A stretch of DNA of 64,000 nt from Cranoglanis bouderius (lineage: Eukaryota > Chordata > Actinopteri > Siluriformes > Cranoglanididae), in assembly GCA_023630585.1 (NCBI GenBank), contig CM042540.1, forward strand, positions 16,429,574-16,493,573, in the 5' to 3' direction. This document shows, piece after piece, positions 31,101-43,999 of the stretch. The translations under genes and the position numbers were made by a program. The notes below the pieces were generated by a model, which did not search any database, had not been told where the DNA came from, and saw only the letters and a list, made by a program, of their open reading frames with translations. Each line of letters starts with the position of its first letter. Within the stretch, counting starts at the first letter, position 1.

Positions 31101-34100
31101 AAAAAAAAAAAGTGAAAAAACACAGGTAATGTATGGAAAATGCCTCTAATGCAAGATGACCAATATGGCCTTTCGAGTGTTTGAACAATGCCACTCACAA
31201 GCTGACAAAATTGAGCTTTCTGTGAAAAAATATCAAGTAATCAAAGCATGTGTGAAATTATATATATATATGGATTCTTCCTCCAGTTTTCTACTTGGAT
31301 AAAACTATGTGCAGATTGAAGGATATCACAGGACAAATTGTGCAGAGAAGCAGGTAGACAACTGTGCTGGGCGATGTTGAGTAAGAACTTAGCTTTCATT
31401 CGGGCCCCTCACATGGAGTCTGTGCAACATCAACCCATGACTCTGCAACTAGGTCTGACAAACATTACTTAAACTGGACCAGAGCTGACCAGCTTTGATC
31501 TGCATGTAATCTCACACACATTCACATGTGTAAATAGACACACCGGGGAAAGCAGACAGTTGCAGTTTACAAAAGTGCAACCAGGCTTTTAGCAATTACA
31601 GCATTTGCATACGATGTCATTTTCATTTCAAATCCAAACAAAGCCAAACACTGCTGGATAAAATATCCACAGCACAGATATAGAGTAATGTAGGGCTGCA
31701 AAGTATTTTATGCATTTTGCATCATAGGAATTATTTTTATCATTTTAATTCGCAAATTAATTAAAACCGACTGCAATACTAATAAGTTTAGCTAAAGCTA
31801 ATTGGAAAACATTTAATAATAATAATAATAATTAGTTACATTTATGTAGCGCTTTTCTAGACACTCAAAGCGCTTAATCAAATCATTTGAAACCAGATTT
31901 TCCGACTGTGGTGTATTACATTATACATTCTTCATAAGGATTTTAATGGTTTGGGTGCATTCTGTGGTGAGATAGATTTACATATTGGCTCTTAGTCTAA
32001 TTTAAATTTTAAAAGATACATCCAGTAAGGAACAACAGCTTATCCACATGTGAAAGAAATATCAGTTTCCTTTAAGTTTAAAATAACAATTTTAGTCCTA
32101 AACTAAGTATAATCAACTTAGCATAATCAATCATTAATAATCAATAATTAACCATGATCATCACTTGATAAATACATTACAATGGCAATAATTAAACTAT
32201 TATGCAAAATAATCATTTTAGACATTGTTGTTCAGCCCTAGTGGAATTGCCAACCACAAGACCATAACAAACCGAGACAGCATCTGTCAGCAGTCAGATC
32301 CCACGCTTTCATACACGCTCCAAATGGTCTTTTATGGGCACACCAGCTAAACAATACTAACCCACACCAGGTGGACAAACAATCACCTAATCAACAAATA
32401 GGAACATGTCAAGAACAAATAGGCCAGGTGACACAGTCTAGTATAATCGGATTCTCAGAACACAGGTAGGAGAAGTGTTGTTAGACAAAGTTCTGTTAAA
32501 ACACTGCTTACTTTATTTGGGAGAGGTGTCTCAATATAGCAGCAGCTCTACCAAGTTTGTCAAAGTGATGCTGCTCATGACTGTGTGACACCTCTGCTCT
32601 GCACAGACAATGCAGGTGTAATAATAATACTGCCAGTTAGGTTGCCTTTTCACAGTGTCAGACGCTGAGCGATAACAGTCTTGTTTGTGGAACATTCTGT
32701 CATCAAGCCATGGAGGTGTGTGGGTTCATTTTCTCTCTCATTCACACACATACAGCAATATCACAGCCATAAAATCCAAACATAAGTCATATAACAGCCC
32801 AACATACAGCTTTTTAAATTTCAGAAGCACTGCATAATAATCTGAATAGTCTGGATAACTCAAGTCCTGACAGTCCATCTGGTGTGGGCCAGTCTTGTGT
32901 GTTACAATAAAGTAGCCATATGGATGAGAAAGAGTGTGAACTATTGAATCCATGATTTACTAGTTCAGATAATATTCTAGTATCACCGTTCTATTAATGT
33001 GTGTCTTTTCAATGCCATTTTGAATGTGATTTAAAACCACATTAGAAGTGGTGATACAGAAACACTATTAAGAACACTGTAAACTGTCTATTAAATACAG
33101 AACTGCACCATCTTACACATAGATCATCATAAATGTGTGTTTAAAAATGTGTGTTTTAGAAATGTATACAATGTTATTCATGGTTATTTCGTAAAGTAAA
33201 AGTATTCAACCCCCCTGGGTTTTATCAGATTTGTCTGAATAACAATGATGAATACACATATTCTTCCTGTTAGTATTTTTATTGCAAACTCATGTTCTCT
33301 TTCAGTGAATTTTCAAAGTCAGAATTAATTATTGGTCAGTAAGTATTTCAAAGAAAATCAAAATCTGAAAAATGCTGCTTGCATAAGTATTCAACCCCCC
33401 AGGTTGCAGACGCTCCAGATGAAAGATACTGTCTTAACAAGGACACAAGTGACTTATAATTATAATTGAACTTATAATTGGCCTTCACCTGTGAAATATT
33501 AAAACAGTTTCCATTTTCTGAACAACAACCATCTCAGTTGAACTGTCACTGTAGACACTGTCAGTCTGAAGGAAAAGAGTGAAAATGAAAGCTAAGGAGC
33601 ATTCTAAGGAAGTTAAATTTAAGGTAACAGAATTTCATATCTTAGGAACAGGGTGTAAAGTAGAAGCTGCATCACACCAGTCAAGCACTACTGAGACAAG
33701 GCCCTCCCTCAAAACTCAGCACAAAAACAAGACTGAGACTGGTGAGAGAAGCCACAGTGAGGCCAACAGTCACTCTGAAAGAGTTACAGACTACGGTGGC
33801 CAACCAACCAAGCTCTGTATAATTGAGTTGGGTAGAAAGAAATCATTGCTCAAGAAGAGCTACATAAAAGCATGTGAGTGACCCAGTGAAGATGTGTTTT
33901 TCTTGTTTTGTGATGAGACTAAAATTGAGATACTCTATTTTGGCAAGTTTCTATGCACCACTGCAGTGAAATATGGTGGTGGAAGCATCATGCTCTGGAG
34001 ACACTTTTCATCCTCAGAATCAGGGCCACTTGTCAAAATAGAAAGGAGAATGGAATGTGTAAAATACAGGGGGATATTACAGCCTGCTTTAGCCTACTAA

Positions 34101-37100
34101 AAAAACTAAAGCTTGGAAGAAACTTTATTTTTCAGCAAGACAAACTGTCCCCAAACACTAGGCCAAAGAAACACAGAAGATGTTAAAGTCAAAGTCCAGA
34201 TCTGAATCCCCACTCAAGGAAGAAACTCACTCCCAAACAGTGTGCAAAGCTGGTAGGAACTTATCCCAACAGTCCTAAAGCTGTTACTGCAGTAAAAGGT
34301 GGTTCTACCAAGTTCTAGTATGAAGGGGTTTTATTCAGGTTATTCAGGTTTCTTTCTTTTCCTTTTTTTTTTTTTTTTTTTTTAAAGATGACTGCTGACC
34401 AATAATTAATTTTGACATTGAAAATTTACTTTAAGAACTTATTGGTTCGCAATAGAAAATACTGGCAGGAACAATCTGTCTCATAATCTTGTGTATAAGT
34501 GTCGTTTGTAATCCAGATGGATTTGATGACTTTTAAGGGGGTTGAATACTTTTCCAAGGATTGCATGCTTGCTAGATTTATATCTGAAATGTCATCATAC
34601 GTGTCAATATATAAGGTTTTATTTTAGGAAAGGTAAAATAAAATTACATCTACAAAAACTACAATATGCCTATTTTACTGTATATACAGCCAACACAGGA
34701 AATGTGTAGTGGCAGATTTTTAAAATTTGTAATAAATTGGTCATAATAAAAATGTTATTTATGCAGATTGCATGTATCCTGATTCCCAATGTCTGAATCC
34801 ATAAACTATAGAATTATTATGCTATTTATTATAAACGAATAAACATGTCGTTTAGCCTAAAGATATATTATTCTAAGACAATTTTATACAAATTAAAGTT
34901 ATTAGGGTCTTTATTTTGTAAAAGGTAGTTTCTGGACAAATTAAGATTTTTAAGGCCATGTAGTATAGCATAAAAATGAAATTGGGTGTTATTACAGCAT
35001 CACTAAAGTATTGTCGTAAAGTTTCTTCTCTTTCAGGCTTGAAGGCAAAGGGAGGAAACCTTGTCTGATAAACCTGGAACCACTTCGTCATATTTTTAAA
35101 CTATTGTCTGCAATGTTCTAATAACCATAGGGGACCAAAGACTTCTCTCTGAACTATCAGGCAGACTGTGGCTGTGACCAGGCATGTTTAGTGTTATGGC
35201 GCCATCATCCGACTGCAGGATGTAGTGACTTCTTCCCTTTTTTGTTCAGATTGTTTAGTACATTCAACAAACCCACTGACCTCCTCAATCATGGTGTCCA
35301 TGGCCTCAGTCAGCTCTGCTTTGGTGGCATTGCTGGCCACCATGTTCCTCAGCCTAAGACAATACTCTCTCAGCTTAAAAAAAGAAAAGAAAAGAAAAAA
35401 AAACACATGACAACTATGTTTTCATGCAGCACAAATATTAAAATGCAAAGTGCACCTCTAAAACAGAAATGTTTCCTTAACATTAGTTGAAAGGAAATAA
35501 TCGCATATTCTTAGACTAGAAGTTGCATTGAGAAATATTAACGATACCCATTTCAGGATTGCATAATACTAGGTAGTGAGCATGCAAAAGGAATTTATAT
35601 AACAGTTTGTTCTGGTCCACTGACTTGATTGGACAAACGGTGTTCCAAGAATGCGGATATAAAGCAGTTTCACTGTTTGTATCACCACTTGTCTGTGTTT
35701 GCTACATAAATTTCCAATTCTAGCAATCTTCATTACACTGAAACCGTTACTACACTGTCAGTGAGTCTGTGCATTGCATGGCAACATGCAGCACTCTATC
35801 CAGATGTGGCTTCTTTGGTAACTATTTTCACTGACGGAGAAAATAAACAAATAAACAATATATTTGAGTGTGTCAGTTACTGTTAATTTCCTGATTATAG
35901 AACTGTTGTATAAAAGCAATATCACACTTGTAGTTGTGATGTACGGAATATCAGCACAGCTGTAATTACCTGCAGCAATTGGCCTACGGCCGAATCACAG
36001 CCGTGATGATACTCAGTACAACAGCACTCTGGCTTAATTCATGTCTATCATTCAGGTGTGTCAGTTGGAATCTAGAGGTGGACTTTGCGCCTCATAGCCT
36101 TTGGTTAATCATATTTATACTATAATGACTGAGGTATATTTCTTCAAAGCCTGTAGAGTATGGTATATAGCCAGTGGTGGAAAGAGTACAAAGCATACTT
36201 ACTTGAGTAAAAATACTGCTACTATAGTAATCATTCAGCAGTCATTAAGAAAATTACTCATATAAGTATAAATCATTTGTCTGGTGAAAAAGTACTAGAT
36301 TAAAAAAGTGACACATCTAATTAAAACTTTAATTATTTATAAATTGCACATACCATTTGTAATTGGTGTGCAGGCTTATTATACAGTCATTATTAAGAGT
36401 GTTCAAAAATAAATGCAGTTGAATATTTTGTTTATTTAAAAAAATTCAAGTACTGAATTTAATTTTACTAAAAACAAAACAAAAAAAACAATACAATGAA
36501 CTATGTACTCAATTCCTGTAACAAGAGCACATGCAGTTTATTACTTTGCACCCCTTATTATAGGTCAAGTTACACGAGTGAACTGAACACAAGCCTAGTC
36601 GTGTTTGCATCATGGCCAGGTTTCTCTTTGAGACCTAGTACTGACACACAGGCTGATACAGGAGCAATGTGTTTACATGGAAGAGACAACTTTAGTGGAA
36701 ATCCATTCTTAAAGAATATTAAGTAAGTTAGACAAATCAACTGGACAGTGTTCTATGCTCTCTAGCTGTAGCTGGCTGGCCAAAAAATCCTCATTCCGTA
36801 AATGTCAACGTAAACGTGGGAAATATACAGCAGTATACCTTGTGATTGAGGACGTCATTCATTCTTCGAGAGGCCTCAGAGCTGTGAGACTCAGGAAAGC
36901 ACTTCTTTGGGATAACACCATATTTTTCTGGAAAACACAAATATTAATATCCTTCTATATGATCAAATATTCTTCTATATATTATTTACCAACTGGGTCC
37001 ATTCACAGATTTTCACTTTTATTGTAAAGAAACATTGCATTCTTAATTTAGTATGTAGACACAGATTGAGAAATTTGGCCAATACCTAGGGAATAACACA

Positions 37101-40100
37101 GCAATAAATTGGCAACCTTATGATTCATTGACATGAATGAAGTCAATAGCTAGGTTTCAATTCAAATGTTTCACAATTTTAAAACTAATTTCTGAAATGC
37201 CAGAAACACAGATTCGGTTTTTTTTTGGTCATGCAAAAGGCCTTGAGGTGAAATAAAAAGAGAAAATATGGAGAAAATAGAGAAAGTGTATTGCTGTTTT
37301 TCTTCAGTGTATGTAAAGGGAAGAGCAGAAAACCAAAGTGTAATGGAAAGTTTTAATGTTCATTCATTCACCTTCAGTAATCACTTTATTATAGTGGTGT
37401 GTGATGATATCTTTGTCAGTCAATTAAATTGAGAAAAATGTTTGCTTTTTCATTGTTCCAAACGGTGCACGAGGGTCCTCTCCTGCTATGTTTATGTTTA
37501 GATACAACTAGCGCTGAAACATTTTCAGTGAAAACAAAATATAATTTGTAGCAACATGTTTCACCGAACAATATTTAAAAAAACATGACATGGGACTGAA
37601 TATGTGTGGTGCAAACTGACCAATGAGGTTAACCAGCATATCCCACTGTCCACCATCATTGGTGGGATTTGAGAGCAGAAACTGGACCAATCGACCATCT
37701 ACTGGCTCATTCCTCTGGGCCGTCTCTACACAGCTGTGCAAGAAGTAATAGCAGCGTTCCACCTGAGAAACGCAGACAACAAGAGAGAAAGAGAGACAGA
37801 GGAAGAGAGAAAGGGTGAAAGAAAGAGAGAAAGACCATGAGAGACAGTACTGTCATAAAACTGGGAGGAAAAACTTTTAGTAAACTCATAACGTGCACAG
37901 ATTTGCACACCCACAATGATGTCTGACCATCTGTGTCTTATTCAGGAAACAGTCATACAACATCAAAATGTGTCATGATTTGAGAGCAACTGACAAATCA
38001 GCTTTAGTTGTGATACAGTTGATACAAGCTCGTGTCCACTGTCATATGTATAGAATATGCCACAATTTACTCTCATGTACAGTACTGTGCAAAAGTTTTA
38101 GGCACCCTATTTTTTTTTAGTACAAACTTTGTTGTAGATTTTTTATTTTATGACTTCTACATTATCAAGTCAATACAAAAAACATTTTACATTCCCAAAC
38201 ATTAGTTTTCTAGTACAAAATTAAATGTTACAGAAAAATGTTTGTATGTCATTAAAGAAAGCAGCATATTACATAAGAGACACTTTTCAGACAAAAAACA
38301 CAATGAAGGCTGCTGGGTTTTGTTGCAAAAATAAGAAGCAAGTGCGAAAGTCAAAGTCTCCAGAAGAACTGTGGCTGCTCACTAAAACATACCAGTTAAT
38401 TTCCTTATAAAACTGCACAAATTGTACCAGAGACTACTATTTTTATTTTTATGTCACACCAAATATTGACTTTGTTTCATTTAGGACTGTTTACTGCTCT
38501 TTACTGTATTTTTTTTTTAAATGTAGAAACATTTAATTTCATTATTTTGAAGGCATCTTTGCTCTCCAGCATTTCTTTGCATGTGCCAAAACCTTTGCAC
38601 AGTACTATACATCTATTTTTACATGAAACACACCATAATTTATGCAGTGTGTGGCAATGAGGAAATGAGAGAAGCATTAGCATATTACATGCATCCACGA
38701 GCTGAGGATGTAAACTATGCAAGGGAAAAGTGTTTCAGTGTTTAATGTCAAAGTCATGTAGAAAACAGAACCGTTTTCCAGCCACACCTGCAGGTCGTTA
38801 TATGAACTTATGTGTATAGCTAGGTTTGTATTTTTTAAATACTCAAATAGGTCAGAATTAACTGTCAGATTTCAGTAAAGCTTAATGCATAAATATAGGT
38901 AGGTTTCCATCTTGAGCAAAGAAAGAGCATATAAACAAAACACTGAAAGAAATCAATCACACCAAATTGAACAAAATCATGTCTCGTGTGTGTTTAAGTG
39001 TTGATATGAAATTGTTGTTGATATGTAATAACCTCATCTGTCCAAGATTTCATATCCAGCTCAGAGCTTCATGGTGTTTCTTGTATGTAAATGTGCCTCC
39101 TTGCTAAAATGAGCTCCATGTCTGTACTTCTGATTCATTACATGTTGACACTGAACCTATATGTTAGTATGAAATTACTGGATTTTGATTAGTAACATTA
39201 GCCAATTTGAATTTTGTTGTTAATTTGTATACTCTGCTTATTATACTTGCTATAAATATTGATGACATTTAATCTTGATTATTTAACTGCAAATAAAACA
39301 TTTTTCAGATTGTTAAAATGTTCAGCTCAAATTTGCACACACTCTGAATTTGATCATACAGATACACCAAAAATGAAATTGAGACTTTGGAATTTGTGTA
39401 TGTTCATTTTATATCATTTTATAACCACTTTTGACTGAATGCAACTGTGATGAACAAAGACCAGATTTTAACAACAGTAACTGAAACAGTAATGCTTGTA
39501 CCAGAAATATTAAGTAATGGTACTCTTCTCTATTCAGGTTAAAGTACAGTATAGTGGACTTACCTTATCCCAGAAAAAGAGATAGGACTGACTGAACTCA
39601 AACTCTTCTATATTATACTTCTTCATAAAAGGAAGTCGCATAACATTGAGGCACGAGAAGATCCAACATCTCCCTAACAGAAATAAACAAGAATTAGTTT
39701 GCTCATTTAGGGTCCATACCAGGAGTGTCATTTACAAAAAGTTGATCTTAAATTGATCTCAAATTCAAATTTTATTGGTCACATACACAACCATACACAG
39801 TACGACATGCAGTGATGTCTGCGAATGCTTTTTTCAACTGTCTGTGACATAAAAATGGAATTTACATAAATCAGAATGTACTTCTATAAAGGTAGGAAAG
39901 GAAAAATTTAAAAATGTAAAAATATGATAAGGGACACAAAGATCAGTGGCAGAAACAGTACAACTGTATGTTGAATATTTCTAGGTGGAGCTGATTTGCT
40001 TGTTCAAGTGTGGGAAAGATTTAGAAACATTTTCTCATGCATATGGACATTTTGCAAACTGCCTGTAGCTACTTTCAGGAAACAATAATACATCCACATT

Positions 40101-43100
40101 TTAAGACTGTTTTACACTCGTCTTTATAAATGAGGCCACTGGATATCTGTAAAGCTGATTTGTGATAACGTTAAAAGCACTGTACATCTAAAATTGAATT
40201 AAATAGAAATACAATAAGAGGGCAACTGTAGGGTCAGTTAAGTTGTAAGAATATGAACAGGATCATATAACTACTTTTCTTTGTAATAAAAATATAGTTT
40301 AAAAAAATAATAGTGCATAACAGTATTATAGTGATTTGGAAAATTATTTTTCCCTGCTGGTCATGGCCTAGCTCTCAGAACAGTTCTGTGATTTTGATTT
40401 TGTGTTCGGTCACCTGAGTTCTTCTGGTTGGTGACAGGCTTGCCCTCGGCGGGGATGGCATGCTGGAAGATATGCACTGTGTCTTGGACTGTCTGCCTGT
40501 GCAGGCACACTTCTAGAGGGTCGATGCAGGTAGACACATTTTGGGCCAGCAGATATCGAGGCTCGCTATGCAGGCGCTTAATAAAAGCAGATACTTTCTC
40601 CCCACTCAGGCCTGTGGATAGACACAATGAAAATTGATTCAATGTCCATTTAGAGGACAGAGTAGCTTTAATTGCATAAGCCTTCTGTAAACCCGAGAAC
40701 CTGGACAAGAATCCACAGACCATAAAGATCAGAGAAGAACAGAACATATAAAGAAGTACTGGGAAGGCAGAGTACTCTCTGAAGTATTACGGCAAAATGT
40801 ATTCTAGTTGCCTGTACATGTAAGTGTTTTGATGCATCAAAACAGCTTAGTTAGGATAGTTATATCCATCTTTTACTCTTTTTCACACCAGTACTTTGTA
40901 GGAAATAATGACACAAAATATATTCTCAAAGAAACACCTTTATATCTTATTATAATAACTGAAGTGAAAAGTCCCTAGTGGGTCAGTATGAGCTATTGGC
41001 AGATATTCACTGCCTCGATCTCAGTATTCATTCATTCACTCTTTCATTCATTTATTTGTTCATTTATTCAACTTTCAATAACCACTTTACTTGGTCAGTG
41101 TCACTGTGGATCTGAGGCTTATCCCAGGAACGAAATTCGTGAGGTGAGAACAAACCATTAATGAGACACCAGTCCTGATCTCAGTATTAGGCATCTGTGC
41201 ATTCATATTAATAATCATTATCAGAATAATGACCTTTGCTGTGCTGAAATAACTGCTCATAATATAAAACAGTGCATGCTTTATGTGCTGTAAGTATCAT
41301 GGACAGTCCTGGTTAGTGTTTCCACACGTGTGTCTCCATGAATCAAAACATTCACATGATCAAACAACTGTAGTGATTTTTGTCAAAATTTCACCAAATG
41401 ACATGATATCAGTTCAGCCTTTCACACCAATGTCAGTCCAGTACCAGGTACCCAAACAGTCTGTCTACAATGATTGAACAACATATGGCGCTGTTATGCT
41501 GCCATTGTATCTGAAGAGCCACTGGAAAATTGCTTAATCATGCATAGCGGTTCAGTGCTTATATTGGTGGTGTGTACAGTATATCGCAATAAAATTACCA
41601 AATTAAAGCTGAAGAGACACCGAAAATAGTGCTGATGTAAAAATAAAACCAAAATACCTCACATGAGGTCTATATGACAAACATGGCATGGTAACAACAA
41701 CAAATAAATGACCTATTGAGCTATGTCCAATAGACAAAATACAGCTATTTTGACATAATGTTTAGTAAGGTAGTGTGAGGGTTTGTCATATACATAGGAT
41801 TTCTCAGGCTTGCTAGTATATCTGCTTTCTGTCCCTTTCTCTAAACTTTGCATCATAGGAGACAGGGCTTTTATTGTGACCATCCCAAAACTATGGAACA
41901 CCCGTTCTATCAACCTCTATGCTTGCTCTTCCTGTTTTCGTTATAAAACATGCCTTCAAACAAACAAACAAACAAACAAAATATATACAGTATCTCACAA
42001 AAGTGAGTACACCCCTCACATTTTTGTAAATATTTTATTATATCTTTTCATGGGACAACACTGATGAAATGACACTTTGCTACAATGTAAAGTAGTGAGT
42101 GTACAGCTTGTATAACAGTGTAAATTTGCTGTCCCCTCAAAATAACTCAACACACTCAACACATTAATGTCTAAACCGCTGGCAACAAAAGTGAGTACAC
42201 CCCTAAGTGAAAATGTCCAAATTCGGCTCAATTAGCCATTTTCCCTCCCCAGTGTCATGTGACTCGTTAGTGTTACAAATGGGGAGCAGGTGTGTTAAGT
42301 TTGGTGTTATCGCTCTCTCACACTATCATACTGGTCACTGGAAGTTCAACATGGCACCTCATGGCAAAGAACTCTCTGAGGATCTGAAAAAAAGAATTGG
42401 TGCTCTACATAAAGATGGCCTAGGCTATAAGAAGATTGCCAACACCCTGAAACTGAGCTGCAGCACGGTGGCCAAGACCATACAGCGGTTTAACAGGACA
42501 GGTTCCACTCAGAACAGGCCTCACCATGGTCGACCAAAGAATTTGAGTGCACATGCTCAGCATCATATCCAGAGGTTGGCTTTGCAGAATAAACGTATGA
42601 GTGCTGCCAGCATTGCTGCAGAGGTTGAAGGGGTGGGGGGTCAGCCTGTCAGTGCTCAGGCCATACGCCGCACACTGCATCAAATTGGTCTGCATGGCTG
42701 TTGTCCCAGAAGGAAGCCTCTTCTAAAGATGATGCACAAGAAAGCCCGCAAACAGTTTGCTGAAGACAAGTAGACTAAGGACATGGACTACTGGAACCAT
42801 GTCCTGTGGTCTGATGAGACCAAGATAAACTTATTTGGTTCAGATGGTGTCAAGCATGTGTGGCGGCAACTAGGTGAGGAGTACAAAGACAAGTGTGTCT
42901 TGCCTACAGTCAAGCATGGTGGTGGAAGTGTCATGGTCTGGGGCTGCATGAATGCTGCCAGCACTGGGGAGCTACAGTTCATTGAGAGAACCATGAATGC
43001 CAACATGTACTGTGACATACTGAAGCAGAGCATGATCCCCTCCCTTCGGAAACTGGGCCACAGGGCAGTATTCCAACATGGTAACAACCCCAAACACACC

Positions 43101-43579
43101 TCCAAGATGACCACTGCCTTGCTAAAGAAGCTGAGCGTAAAGGTGATGGACTGGCCAAGCATGTCTCCAGACCTAAACCCTATTGAGCATCTGTGGGGGA
43201 GTGCAAGGTCTCTAACATCCACCAGCTCTGTGATGTCGTCATGGAGGAGTGGAAGAGGACTCCAGTGGCAACCTGTGAAGCTCTGGTGAACTCTCTGCCC
43301 AACAGGGTTAAGGCAGTGCTGTAAAATAATGGTGGCCACACAAAATATTGACACTTTGGGCCCAATTTGGACATTTTCACTTAGGGGTGTACTCACTTTT
43401 GTTGCCAGCGGTGTAGACATTATTGGCTGTGTGTTGAGTTATTTTGAGGGGACAGCAAATTTACACTGTTATACAAACTGTACACTCACTACTTTACATT
43501 GTAGCAAAGTGTCATTTCTTCAGTGTTGTCCCATGAAAAGGTATAATAAAATATTTACAAAATTGTGAGGGGTGTACTT

Positions 43580-43626
<47 letters not shown>

Positions 43627-43952
43627 TCTCCACCTTGTTTTTCCACTCACCCAATGACTCATATGCAAGTGTTTATTGGGCCTGTTTAGTTATCCGTTTC
43701 ATCACGGAGTTATGTAAACACACTGCTCTCTTTCCTTTAGGTTGATTTTTGTGGGTTTTTTTTTTTTTTTTTTACCTTTAGTTCATTTTATTATGATTAT
43801 GGTTGTTGTTATTATTATTATTAATATTATTATTATTAGTAGTAGTAGTTGTCGTATTACATGCTGGTATGTTCTGTGATGCATCTGTAACGTCCTTAGG
43901 TACCTTCAAAGACACTTATAAATAAAAATGCAATTATTCTTTATAATAATTG

Positions 43953-43999
<47 letters not shown>

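Noticed and set aside
36755..37027. Plus-strand ORF over blmh exon 5
   Set aside because: It is antisense to a verified blmh exon whose minus-strand protein matches the family.
42788..43420. 210-codon minus-strand ORF
   Set aside because: Shadow of the Tc1 transposase gene on the plus strand.
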